Shown piece by piece: positions 1 to 10,403 of a DNA stretch of 64,000 nt. Source of the stretch: Tanytarsus gracilentus (taxonomy: Eukaryota > Arthropoda > Insecta > Diptera > Chironomidae). Each line of letters starts with the position of its first letter. Position 1 is the stretch's first letter. A model generated the notes under the pieces. The model worked only from the letters and a program-made list of their open reading frames with translations. It was not told where the DNA came from and made no database searches. The DNA is taken from contig JAXRKN010000045.1 of assembly GCA_038502055.1 (NCBI GenBank), positions 11,087,501-11,151,500 on the forward strand, in the 5' to 3' direction. Position numbers and translations under genes: made by a program.

Positions 1-318
1 AAATTAAAATCAATCGAAAAGTGTTCACATATCAATAAAAAAGGACTTTAAGAAAACATGAATAAATTAAATTCTTTTTTGGGTGAAAATAAACTTTGAA
101 AAAGGTCTTTCGAGTTTCCACAAAAATTACATGTGGGCAAAATGGTTCTCTCCCCCACAAAGTGTGCTTCCGACAAGGTTAAATAATAGTTATCCAATTT
201 ACAGAATGGAAAAATTTGATTTATTTTCACATCAGCTACAGAAGTTTTGCAATACTTTTTTTTTATTTCTCGACTAAATAAACATTTACTGACAATTAAA
301 CTTTTCATTCCTCAACAG

Positions 319-1397
319 AATACCGTAGATAAGTTAGTTCAAAGAGCGAATAATTCAATTTTGATCGGAACATCTTCGTGGAAAGAGCAATTTGTTGAAG
401 CTCTTACCGTCACAGCTGGTGGGTTCAAAAGTTTTTCTTTATCAAGCAAAAGAAATTAATTGATTTTTCTCACTAACGAAGGTGACGACGAAAGAGATGA
501 AGATGGAAATATCGAAGACGAGCCACCAAGTCCCAGTTGCATGGACTACATCATGCACTTCTTGACGCTCTTCTGGAAAATTATTTTTGCATTCATCCCA
601 CCCACAGGTTTTGATCTAAAAACTTTAAATCCTTTAACGATTTTAATTAAATATTTTCTGATAGATTTTTATGGCGGTTACTTATGCTTCGTAATATCAA
701 TCATGTGCATTGGCATTGTGACGGCAATCATCGGTGATGTAGCCTCACACTTTGGCTGCACGTTAGGCATCAAAGATTCGGTTACTGCTATCGTATTCGT
801 CGCTCTTGGAACGAGTATTCCAGGTATGCAAAAATATCACATTTCAGGGCTGAATAAAATATTCAAATTTTATGCAAATTAAATTTTTTTTCGATCGTCA
901 GATACGTTCGCAAGTAAAGTGGCAGCTATTCAGGATAAATATGCAGACGCTAGTGTTGGAAATGTAACCGGAAGTAATGCAGTCAATGTATTTTTGGGCA
1001 TTGGATTGGCATGGACCATGGCCGCTATTTACCATCGCTCAAATGGCGAGGATTTCGTTGTGCCAACGGGAAAGTAAGTGACAGATAAACTTTTTTAAAT
1101 ATTCAGAGGACGTTGGGACAAAAATTAATTTACCAAATGCTAATTTAAACCCAAAAACTTTTTCTCTCCTCCAGTTTGGCCTTTTCTGTTACACTTTTCT
1201 GCTCGGAAGCCGTGATAGCGATTATTATTCTTTTAATTAGAAGATGTAAAGCTGTCGGCGGAGAACTTGGAGGACCGCCAGTCTACAAGTACATAACATC
1301 GACCGCACTCATCGGCTTGTGGCTTATCTATCTCATTGCGAGCAGCTTGGAAGCATATGGAGTCATTAAGTTTGGCAAGGGAGCAGAATCAGGTTAG
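319..1397 (+). CDS. Calx: Sodium/calcium exchanger (NCX, Calx-like), 3' exons only
   Basis: Five exons join in frame: 319-418, 482-607, 665-823, 902-1073 and 1175-1397 (stop TAG), giving 259 residues. Each junction has GT-AG ends and compatible phases. The first exon reads like the end of the regulatory Ca2+-binding domain (LIGTSSWKEQFVEALTV); an acidic linker follows (DDERDEDGNIEDEP). The second membrane bundle comes next, with the alpha-2 repeat GTSIP-DTFASKVAA spanning the 823/902 junction and NVTGSNAVNVFLGIG after it. These alpha-2 residues line the ion path in the NCX family, which exports Ca2+ in exchange for Na+ at the plasma membrane. The protein ends after a last hydrophobic segment (ITSTALIGLWLIYLIASSLEAYG). 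The N-terminal half must lie upstream, outside the window. An upstream coding exon within 1-318 was looked for and not seen. Family assignment is firm; the symbol follows the Drosophila orthologue. Confidence 0.93.
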
Positions 1398-4300
1398 AAT
1401 TATTAACTCTCTCTCTCTCTTCTGCAAATGAATTGCAACAACAATAAATTTACTAATACTCTTTCGATAATATTTACTGTGTAATGTTTTACTTAAAAAA
1501 AATGTTCAAGTGGTCAGAAAATTTCGTTTTCTCTTTATATAAAAAAAAATTGTTGTTTTATCAGAGCGAAAAGAAAAAAAGGATAGATTTAAGGCCGCGC
1601 GACTCTTATTCTATTAATCATCGTTAAAACTTATTGATTGATTGAAGCAACACTTCTTGACCAAATAAATATTATAGAAAATAAAAAAACGCTTCATGAC
1701 CATTTAGCCAACCGATCATATGATTTTATATATTTCCTAGACACATTACATGAATAAAAGTAAATGGCCATATCATGAGAAAAAGATTAATGAGAGAAAT
1801 ATTTTTTGGTAGCTTTTTTAGATGATGAAAAATGAATGAGAACATCACCAAAAAAAATAAATAAAAATTATGGAGATTTTTTGTAATATACGACAAATTT
1901 TTGTACGAGTATACAATGCATAACTAATAGGCCGTAATATAATTTTGCATCATTATATTTCAACCATTATCATGGGGTTGAGCGCTTTTGAGAAGAAAAA
2001 AAAACAGAGAACAGAAAGTCAATGAGTTTGAAAATGGCAATTTTTTACCTTATAGAACCCAGTTTTTAGGATATTTTTGATCTCAACGACGATAAACATT
2101 TTCATGATCGCTCAACTCGATTTTTTTAGTAAGAGCATCTCCATTAAAAAACAATAAATGAAACGCCAATTTAATATGTGTCTTGTCTTGCATATGAAAA
2201 AAAAAACATAGAGGAAAATATTTTTTGTATATAATTTTTAAATAAACGATCATAAAACGTCCTAAACAAAATGAGATATTTAAAGAAAGTTAAATGCACT
2301 TAATTTTGATTTATTATTGGCCATTTTTAAAAAATTAAAAATCAGTCACCAAAAAAAGAGTTTTATTTATTTTAATTTTTTTATTACTAAGTGTTTCAAC
2401 CCTTAAATTAAACTTGATGTCGTCAAGTTTGAAAAGAATCAAAACCATTACTCGATGTTTTTAAGATTATTTAATGTTGAAATGTGTTCAATAAGAGAAT
2501 TTTACAAAATATAACTTTGTCGAAAAAAAAAAATGTTAATGATGTTAAATTGAAACTGTTTCATCGAATCGTGAGGAAAAACACAAAAAAAACCCTCAGA
2601 AGTAAATTATTTGTAAACGAAATAAAAAATCTAATTTATTATTATTTTTTTGCGGTTAATGTTTAAGGGAACAAAATTATGAGAAAAAAATGTATTTATA
2701 TTTTATCTTAGATAGTGAATTTTGAAATTTTGAAACCTTATGAAAATGAATTAAATCATTGCATAATTTTATATAAACACTTTGAGTCTTCTAAGATATT
2801 TTTTTTGAGTTCTCAAAATGTACCTCAAAAATCAGGGGGTGGGAAACTCGCAATATTTAATTTTTACGTTTTGAGATATTTCAATATGTTTTGAAAATTA
2901 AGTATTGCAAATTTTCACCCCTTGCTAAAATTATTTGAGTAGAAAATAAAAATAGAATGTTCAAAAAATTTCTAAAAATTCTTTCGAACAGATACCAAAA
3001 TTTTTATTATCATTTAAATCCTCTAGATAAACCAAAGTGAATATTTTCATGATATAAAATATACTTCTAAATAATTTTTATTGTATAAGTTACACAGAAG
3101 TTCACTTCTAAGCTTTATCCAATAAAGACCTGCTCGTATAAGATTATTGATTTTAAATGCGAAATTGCAGCTTGGTTCGCTTTAACTAAACGCTAAACGT
3201 GTTTCTTCATTCTCGCAGAATTTTAATCTTTAAATATATTCTACTTTTACATGTGCAACAATTCTCTTTCTCTCAACCACAACCAAAAAACATTTCAAAG
3301 TGAATTAAATTAATATTTTTAGTGTATAGCTTTAGAAATAAAAAATGGCAAACGATCAGAATGAAACGGTGGTCCAAGAAGAGGGGAAAATGGTTGAAAT
3401 ACACTGCCATGTTTGCTTATACTCTCTCTATTTATCCCTTTTACTCCTCAACAATCATGTCTGCTAAAATGTGCTTTAACGAGGGGATGGGACACTTGTA
3501 TTATACTAAATTATAGGTATAATCGTATAATTTAAGTGTCCCACCCCTCGTGCTTTTAAGAGTGTCGCGATTGCATTGCAAAAAAATCAACTGAAATTTA
3601 AAGTTCAAAAATTAAATTTTTCGGTCTCTTCAAAAATTCATAATTTCTTTGATTTTCAATCGCGAAACAATTCTTAAAAAATTGCACTCACCCAATGCTA
3701 AAGAAATCACATATTTAGTCCTCAATATTGAGATTTATAAATTTTTTATAAAGGATTTTCACAACGACACTTATTGAGCAAAATTTTTTACAATTTCCTC
3801 CATTGCATTAGATTTTTCTATCCTCCTCTTTCACATTTTTCAAAATTAAATTCTAATTGTTCCTTAACACTCTTTGTAAAACGTTAATTAACAAAAAAGA
3901 AATTAGTAAACCGTCGATGTTGTTCCTGTTTAAAAGTAACGAAAAAAAAAATTTAAAAATGTCTTCGGAACTACATGAAGTAGACGTCATTGAGTTCTCT
4001 GCTCTGTAAAGATTTGTTAAGATAAAACTCTATATATTTTTAATGTTAAGATGAAAAAATCATTACATAACCTTATTTGAATTAATTCAATTATTAAATC
4101 ATGAGATCACAAAGTTCTTAGTTGTTAGATATTTGATACATGCTCTAATTATTTATTTTGTGTAAAATTGAAATTAAAAATGAAACCAAAAACAATTTAT
4201 TTTTGTGAGCAATAAGCCATCGATTGACGAATAAATTTGTGGACTCTCATAATTAAAATAGGAATTAAATAAACCTAATATTCTTCCAGAAAAAAAAAGT

Positions 4301-4995
4301 TGTTTGTCCCATCATAAAGTAAAATATTTAAAAAAATCCTATTAGTGTTAAATTAAAGTGTAAATTTGAAATTTTAACGTTTATGACAGTTTGAAATTTG
4401 AATTTTTAAAATCTGTTAAAAACGTTAAAATTTCAAACTTCATCAACTATACTCGAAATTATTAGTAAAATCCTTAATTTTTTTTTTAATTAAAACTGAA
4501 TTCGCTAACGAATGATTTTTAACTTGACGCATTTTGGTTTCTCTCTTCGAAAGTCACTAAACAGAAAATAATAAAAAGTTCACAAAAATTCTTATAGGAC
4601 AAAAAAAATAATGTTGCCATTTTTTTTAATTAACGTTGACAAAAGACAAAATAAAAAAGGTTACATTATTACGACAAAAAAAGTGTTTAAAGAAAAGAAA
4701 ATAACGAAAGATCTATGCATAAATTAGATGATAATTAAAAACCTATTTACAAATGTGAAAAATTTATGCAAAAAAATTGTTGGTAAATTTTATTGATAAA
4801 AGCCCGAAAAGGTGGCAATCGAAGTTATGTTAAAAATATATATTTAGTTTTTATCAAAATAAAATGCATCAAAATTTAAAATGTTGAGTTTTTTTTTGTT
4901 TCAGGAATTGTTAGCTGAAAATTATGTTTAATCGATTTGAGGCAATTAATTTTTTTTGTCGTTAATTAAATTTTTATTTGAGAATTTTTGGTAAT
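1398..4995. other. AT-rich non-coding interval, exchanger 3' UTR and spacer
   Basis: No supportable coding region is present. The short open frames at 2484-2666 and 3322-3516 have AT-driven composition and no family resemblance. Runs of A and T are frequent, and AATAAA-type signals are too common to assign the exchanger poly(A) site. The only structured element noticed is the inverted repeat at 3480-3550. Confidence 0.6.
3480..3550. repeat. Short foldback (inverted repeat) with possible target duplication
   Basis: The left arm CGAGGGGaTGGGACACTT pairs with the right arm AAGTGTCCCACCCCTCG. Apart from one bulged base the outer 17 pairs are perfect, and pairing continues inward (left ATTATAC, right GTATAAT). 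The loop is about 18 nt. The arms are far more GC-rich than their surroundings. Flanks read tgctttaa on the left and tgcttttaa on the right, which could be a target-site duplication. It may be a tiny MITE/foldback element or a hairpin RNA; the sequence alone does not decide. Confidence 0.6.
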
Positions 4996-5673
4996 TTATT
5001 GCATGAGATAAATGCATGCTTCGACGACATCGCCTTTATTTTCACGAAGAGCCTTTTCTGCCTTTTCCTTTGAAACTTCAAGCTCTTGCATAATCAACTC
5101 AATATCGACTTTTTTGATGGAAATTTTCTGAAGTTCAACTTCCTTTGCGAGCTTTTCTTCGGCCTCTTTTATTCCCTTATCGACAAACATTTGGGCGGCC
5201 TAAAACGAAAAAAATGAGAAAATTAGTATTGACATGTGCTCAATTTTGATCAGAAAGAAAAGTCACAGTTGGCGCTCTGAATGGTTAATCGAGCGGAGAT
5301 AATTTAGTTTTTAGAAGGGTTTTTCATGGATTTAGATCAAGATGAAATAGAAAGGATGTTATTTAATCATTGATATTGACTAATGAATAGATTTAAAGAT
5401 TTAATTAACATTTTCATCAAAATTTCTTCTGGATGTTAATTTTTGAGTTTAATTTACATCGATAACTAATTAAAACATGATTAATAATTAAATCATGCTT
5501 TAATTAAGTTAGATAAAGATAAAATTAAAACTTACATTGGCAATGCTTAGCGATTCATTTTCCTCAGTCCAGTCTGTGACTTTTTCGAGGTCAGCTGCGC
5601 CACTATCGTGCTTCCTCTGTTTTTTATCTTGCTGAAGCTTCTCATCGCCATTCATCTCGTCGATATTAGCCAT
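4996..5673 (-). CDS. HYPK: HYPK-like protein (huntingtin-interacting protein K, NatA-associated)
   Basis: Two exons: 5536-5673 (start CAT at 5671-5673, donor GTAAGT) and 4996-5199. Together they encode 113 residues, close to the usual length of about 120-130. The N-terminal part is acidic and charged (MANIDEMNGDEKLQQDKKQR). The C-terminal part carries a HYPK-type UBA-like domain: ISIKKVDIELIMQELEVSKE, then KAEKALRENKGDVVEACIYL. In other animals HYPK binds the NAA15/NAA10 N-terminal acetyltransferase at the ribosome, inhibits it, and has chaperone-like activity on aggregation-prone proteins. The gene starts 147 bp from the oppositely oriented MTRES1 gene, so the two probably share a bidirectional promoter. 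The call rests on recognition of the C-terminal domain and the size. Confidence 0.88.
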
Positions 5674-5820
5674 TTTCAATGTGTTTTACTTTGATAATTT
5701 AAAGTTTAAGGAAAATTTGCTTTTATTTTTCTTTTTTAGCACTTGCACTCGAAAAATCGGCGTCTGGAAATTGAAACCTCTCTAACTTAAACATCAACAA
5801 AGAATTTTTATATTTTTTAA
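5674..5820. promoter_or_regulatory. Bidirectional promoter region, HYPK / MTRES1
   Basis: Only 147 bp separate the two opposed start codons, so both 5' UTRs and the core promoters must lie within it or inside the first exons. No clear TATA box is visible for either direction. Confidence 0.5.
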
Positions 5821-6718
5821 ATGGCACTAAGAATTTTAACTAAATTTAAATTTATCAACATTATTCAGCACTCGAGGACTTTGTCAAGTGTCACTGTTGT
5901 TAGACAAAATGTAAAACTTCCGGGATATTGTGGAATTAAGCAACTGCTGGATGTTCAAGTTAAAATTAGCGGAATTAGATTTAAGTACGATCACAAAAAA
6001 GGAAAAAAGGCTAGCGATGTAAGTTTTAAATTAAATATTGTTTTTATTACTTCTGGATTATGATTTTCTTGATAATTTCTATTATAATTTGTAACGGCCT
6101 TTAAAATTTTAAAATTTTGTTTTTTAAAAATTTAAAAATTAACGGTTGTTTGTCACGTTGAGAAAAACTTTAACCTTTTTGCATTTTATTTTGAGCATGA
6201 AATTAATTTTAAGTACTTAACTACTCCTCATCTTCAACAAGTCACAACTAAACGAACCTTAAATTATTTAATTAAAGGACGATGATTATGACAACGATAG
6301 CGTACAAGATGAATTCGCTGACGATGTGGATAAGAAACAAATCGCTAAAGTTAGAGTTCAATCGTTGCGATGTGATTTGCTCCTGAAATCAGCATTGGGC
6401 ATTGGACGAAGTAAAATCGAAGCTGCTTTTTATGAGGGCAATATTAGATTGAACGGAAGGAAAATTAACAAGAAAAGTGTTCACGTGAGTCACGCTAATT
6501 TTTAATTAAAATGCATCTAAAATTAAAATAATTTCTTTCAGTGCGACTCTGGCGATGTGATTGAAATGATTAGAGGCGTTAGTGCCACAAATCCAGATCA
6601 TCTTTCAGTGGCGAGAATAGAAGTTATAGACGTAAAAACCGATGGCGAAGAATTCATTTTTGTCACAATGAAAAGATTTAAAAATTTAACTGTCGACAAG
6701 AATGACATGAAGATTTAG
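5821..6718 (+). CDS. MTRES1: Mitochondrial transcription rescue factor 1-like S4-domain protein
   Basis: Three exons: 5821-6018, 6278-6484 and 6542-6718 (stop TAG), encoding 193 residues. The start is the first ATG, and the next about 20 residues (MALRILTKFKFINIIQHSR) form a basic, Ser/Thr-containing, acid-free stretch typical of a mitochondrial presequence. The middle is acidic (DDDYDNDSVQDEFADDVDKK). The C-terminal half contains an S4 RNA-binding fold: RCDLLLKSALGIGRSKIEAA, FYEGNIRLNGRKINKKSVHC, then SGDVIEM. This order (presequence, acidic linker, S4 domain) matches C6orf203/MTRES1, which binds mitochondrial RNA and supports mitoribosome function and transcription under stress. The gene converges with POLI; the stop codons are 75 bp apart. 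Confidence 0.85.
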
Positions 6719-6793
6719 ATTCACAATTCTTAGAAAAAAATACTGAGTGACTTTAATTAAATATTTCTTTTTTTTTTACAAAGTTTGATAAAT

Positions 6794-8599
6794 TCAGGAA
6801 TTACGAATAAAATATCGATGCAGCGTATTGTTAGTCGCTTTAGAACCATTTCCCTTGGTTTTTGAGCTCCATGCCGTTGCCGACGATGAAATTGATGTGC
6901 TCGGCGAGTTGACGGACGCTGACGATTTTTGCCAGTTCTGTATCAATTCTTGCTTAATATCCGATGGAATTTCGAGCCATACAGATTGATCAATGTTTGG
7001 TGGAATTTCCAGATGAAATGATGTCGATGGACCCGATGTACTTTGATAACGCTCGTCAGCCTCATTTGAATTATTATCCAAATTTAAGTTTGACACATTA
7101 AGTTTACTCGGCGAGGCGACGTCCTCGACACTAGAATGTCGATTTTTACCAAAAAGCAAAATTCCCATTTTCTTGCGTTTCTTGGGCGTCGGCTCATGTT
7201 CATCATCAGTTCCAGACATGTCGAGTGAAGTGTTTGATATGGTTTCAAAGTCCATGAGCGATGGACACGGCGAGGCGGCTTTTGATCGGAAAGTATTTTC
7301 AATATTGACAGCTTCATTGCTTAAATTCGTAATGGAATGAACTTCGACGTCTTGCTTTTTGAGGAGATAATTCGCAATCGATCCTGGACCCTTGCGTTGC
7401 TCTTTTTGAAACTTACAGAAGCACAAACCGATGAGTGTAATACTGAATTTTTGATTTAGATCAATCATCCTATCAAAGAGTCGAAGAATATTGTTTATGA
7501 TTTTCTGCTCAGCGCCCTCGGCGAGGTAAATTTTTCCGTTGACCTTCTGAAAGCAGTTTTGTGGCAATGCACACTGCTTTGTCTCGCGTATGCTTGTCTT
7601 CTTTTGTGAGTCATATTTTCTGAGAGTTACTCGTATGAGCTTCTCGGGTGTACGGCCATCGTCCTGAATCTGAATCATTAATCGATTGAGGAGAGCTTGA
7701 AATTTTTCAGCTGCATCGCTTCGTATCGACCCACCGAAAATTGGCTTAAATGAGTTCTCTAAACCAATACTTTTAGGCTTGCCGGATGGCTTAACTGGTG
7801 TATTATCGATGCCATATGACATGTCCTTAAGTCGCTTCGCCGCCTCCTTTCCCAATTCTCTCTCGAGCATAAGCATATCGCACTCTTGCAGCGCACTAAT
7901 CGTTTCAATTCCAATTGATTGAAGTTTAATTTCAGTTTTTTCTCCAATTCCCGTTATGTTTCGCAAGCTTCCGAGCTCCGACATGAAGTTATTAGCCGCA
8001 AGAGGCGCCAACACCGTTTGATTGTTAGGCTTATGCACTTGACCTACAATTTTTGCTTGCAATTTATTCACCGCTACGCCGACACTCACAGTTAATCCAA
8101 GTTTCTCGTAGATAATTTTTCTCGTCTCATTTGCAATTTTTGAGCCAACTTTTAGCCTCTCACGACAACCACACTCGCACAAATCAAAACTCTCCTCGTC
8201 GGGCTCGATTGGACCAAGAAAATGTAAATTTCCATTGTTATTTTGAAGTTGCTCTCTAACTAGGTCAGTAATGTCGATGTAATGCTCGTCAAGTCCGACT
8301 CGTTCAGTGCTTCGTTTGAAAATATCGTGAAGAAGTTCAGTCAATCTCTTCGAGTATTGCTTGTAATTCGTTAAATCCTCTCCCGGCACTATTCGAAGGT
8401 TTGGACATTTTTCTAAACTCTCTTTGACCGACTTCCACTTCCCTACTCCATGATCGCGTGCAAGATAATTGCAAGTGACGATGTTAAGACCTTGTTGCAC
8501 ACCAAACGGATGATTTTTAAGCGTTGGATCCAACAATTCTTCGACTTGAGCGTAGAAATAGTCGATATCCAAATGAATTATCACTCTCGAATGTTCCAT
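6794..8599 (-). CDS. POLI: DNA polymerase iota (Y-family translesion polymerase)
   Basis: A single uninterrupted exon encodes 601 residues. The palm begins at once with HLDIDYFYAQVEE, and the catalytic acidic residues are visible as Asp11 and Asp104/Glu105 (GLDEHYIDIT). FGVQQGLNIVTCNYLARDHG and PGEDLTNYKQYSKRLTELL are finger/palm signatures shared with Pol iota rather than Pol eta. A helix-hairpin-helix thumb segment (NITGIGEKTEIKLQSIGI) and a little-finger domain follow. One ubiquitin-binding motif (WLEIPSDIKQELIQNW) lies near residues 541-557; vertebrate Pol iota has two. The very C-terminus NNTLHRYF resembles a PIP box with Asn in place of Gln. Pol iota inserts nucleotides opposite damaged template bases during replication. 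It is head-to-head with ATG6 across 308 bp. Confidence 0.94.
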   Translation of the reverse strand: MEHSRVIIHLDIDYFYAQVEELLDPTLKNHPFGVQQGLNIVTCNYLARDHGVGKWKSVKESLEKCPNLRIVPGEDLTNYKQYSKRLTELLHDIFKRSTERVGLDEHYIDITDLVREQLQNNNGNLHFLGPIEPDEESFDLCECGCRERLKVGSKIANETRKIIYEKLGLTVSVGVAVNKLQAKIVGQVHKPNNQTVLAPLAANNFMSELGSLRNITGIGEKTEIKLQSIGIETISALQECDMLMLERELGKEAAKRLKDMSYGIDNTPVKPSGKPKSIGLENSFKPIFGGSIRSDAAEKFQALLNRLMIQIQDDGRTPEKLIRVTLRKYDSQKKTSIRETKQCALPQNCFQKVNGKIYLAEGAEQKIINNILRLFDRMIDLNQKFSITLIGLCFCKFQKEQRKGPGSIANYLLKKQDVEVHSITNLSNEAVNIENTFRSKAASPCPSLMDFETISNTSLDMSGTDDEHEPTPKKRKKMGILLFGKNRHSSVEDVASPSKLNVSNLNLDNNSNEADERYQSTSGPSTSFHLEIPPNIDQSVWLEIPSDIKQELIQNWQKSSASVNSPSTSISSSATAWSSKTKGNGSKATNNTLHRYFIRNS

Positions 8600-8907
8600 T
8601 TTGCTGAAAGCTAAGAAATTTAAATAAATTTCTGATGAATTTCAAAATATTTCAATTTCTCACTTTGTTGATGATATTTCAAGACAGACTTTAAGTCAAC
8701 TGTGCGCGAATGAAATTTGTTGATGCTTTAATGCTACTTTTGATCCATAATCTTGTTCGTAAATCTTTATTTTTAATTAATTTAAGTTTCAATTTCAATT
8801 TTTATACCTGCATTGTTTTTGTTGTTCACTTTTTGTTGTTGTTGCTCACTTTTGCTCAGTCTTTGTTTACAAAAATTACTGTGAAGAAAAAATTAGAAAA
8901 TAAAATT
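8600..8907. promoter_or_regulatory. Divergent promoter region, POLI / ATG6
   Basis: This 308-bp interval lies between opposed start codons. It includes an open frame with an ATG at 8710 in frame with ATG6. That upstream ATG would add 66 hydrophobic residues unlike any Beclin, so I treat it as 5' UTR. Confidence 0.4.
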
Positions 8908-10345
8908 ATGGCTCTAGAAACTTGTTACTTTTCGTGTGCAAGATGCTTGCAGCCAATTTATCTTCACGAATCAATCAAATCTAATCTCAATGACATTCAA
9001 TTAGCGACTTTAAATTGTAAGTTGGTGAAAATTTTGCAAATTCATAAAAAAAAATTAATTTCTTGTTTGTTTTAGTGCCCATCGATAAAGATCAGAATGA
9101 AACATCAGACATCAATTCCATAGAGCTTTCAGCGTCGAGTCTCGATCACTTTGTTCCTCCATTTAGTCTCCATCAGAGCAGCGAGAAAAATGGATTTATG
9201 ATCATCGACAACAACATTGAAGTAAATGCGTCGAATAACAATCTAAGCGATAATTTGAGGATGCGAGCTAAACTCTTTGAACATCTCACGTCAATATCGC
9301 AAATTAATCATCCAGTGTGCACTGATTGTAGTGATTTTCTTCTCGAGATGATGGACCAACAATTAAAAATAGCTGAGCGTGACTGGCTCGAGTATGATGT
9401 ATATCTTAAAAATCTTAATGAAGAAATTCCCGATGTCGATGGACTCGAAAGGGAGCTTGAGAATTTGTTGAAAGAGGAAGAAAAGCTCTGCAATGAGCTC
9501 GAAGGACTCAATAAGGAGGAGAAAAATATCAAAGAGACGATCGCGGCGCAGGAAGAAGAGAAAAAGAGATTAAAAGTTGAGGATGAAAAGTACTGGAGAG
9601 AATATACAAAGCATAGACGAGAACTGATTGCTGCCGAAGATGAATACAGAAGTTTAGAGTGTCAATTGAATTACTGCAAGTTACAGTTGGAGAAATTAAA
9701 GTCGACAAACATTTTCAATGTGACATTTTTCATATGGTAAGTTTTACCTACGTTAATTAACTCATCCATAAACTTTTACTTTCAGGTATTCGGGCCACTT
9801 CGGTACAATTAATTCCTTTCGACTCGGTCGACTTCCAGGCTCACCTGTTGATTGGACGGAAATCAATGCTGCTTGGGGTTTAACATGTCTTTTGCTCTCG
9901 TCACTCGCTCGAAAAATTAATCTTACATTCAAGCGATACAATTTAGTTCCTTATGGAAATCATTCATACATCGAAGTGCTCGGTGAAAATAAGAAGGAAC
10001 TTCCGCTGTATGGAAGTGGAGGATTTAGATTCTTTTGGGATACAAAATTTGACGCTGGAATGGTCGCATTTCTCGATTGTGCGCAGCAATTTAAAGAAGA
10101 AGTTGAGCACAATGATGCTGGAGGATTTTGTCTGCCATATCGAATGGACAAGGGAAAAATTGAAGATTCAGCGACGGGAAATTCTTATTCAATTAAGTAT
10201 GTTAATGTAACTAATTAATTAAAATTTATCGAAATTAATTTATTTTAGAATTCAATTTAACAGCGAAGAGCAATGGACAAAAGCACTAAAGTATCTTCTA
10301 ACAAACCTGAAATGGGGTCTCGCTTACATTTCATGTGAAAAGTGA
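8908..10345 (+). CDS. Atg6: Beclin-1 / Atg6, autophagy PI3K complex subunit
   Basis: Four exons: 8908-9016, 9076-9736, 9786-10196 and 10249-10345. They encode 425 residues, matching the family's usual 420-450. The start was placed at 8908 because MALETCYFSCARCLQPI gives the conserved Beclin N-terminal zinc-finger-like CxxC (Cys10, Cys13). A long charged coiled coil follows (about residues 165-255; GLERELENLLKEEEKLCNEL and after). The C-terminal evolutionarily conserved domain starts at NIFNVTFFIWYSGHFGTINS and continues with FRLGRLPGSPVDWTEINAAW and WGLTCLLLSSLARKI. It ends KYLLTNLKWGLAYISCEK. Beclin-1 scaffolds the Vps34 lipid-kinase complex that starts autophagosome formation and endosomal sorting. 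It converges with the FASTK-family gene; the stops are 58 bp apart. Confidence 0.95.
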
Positions 10346-10403
10346 TTTCGATTGAAATATTAATACAATCATCTAAAGATTTATTTAAAGTTCCGAATTA
10401 TTT

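Noticed and set aside
8710..8907. Upstream in-frame extension of ATG6 with hydrophobic residues
   Set aside because: Beclin proteins begin just before the first CxxC; the extension is AT-driven 5' UTR in the divergent promoter.
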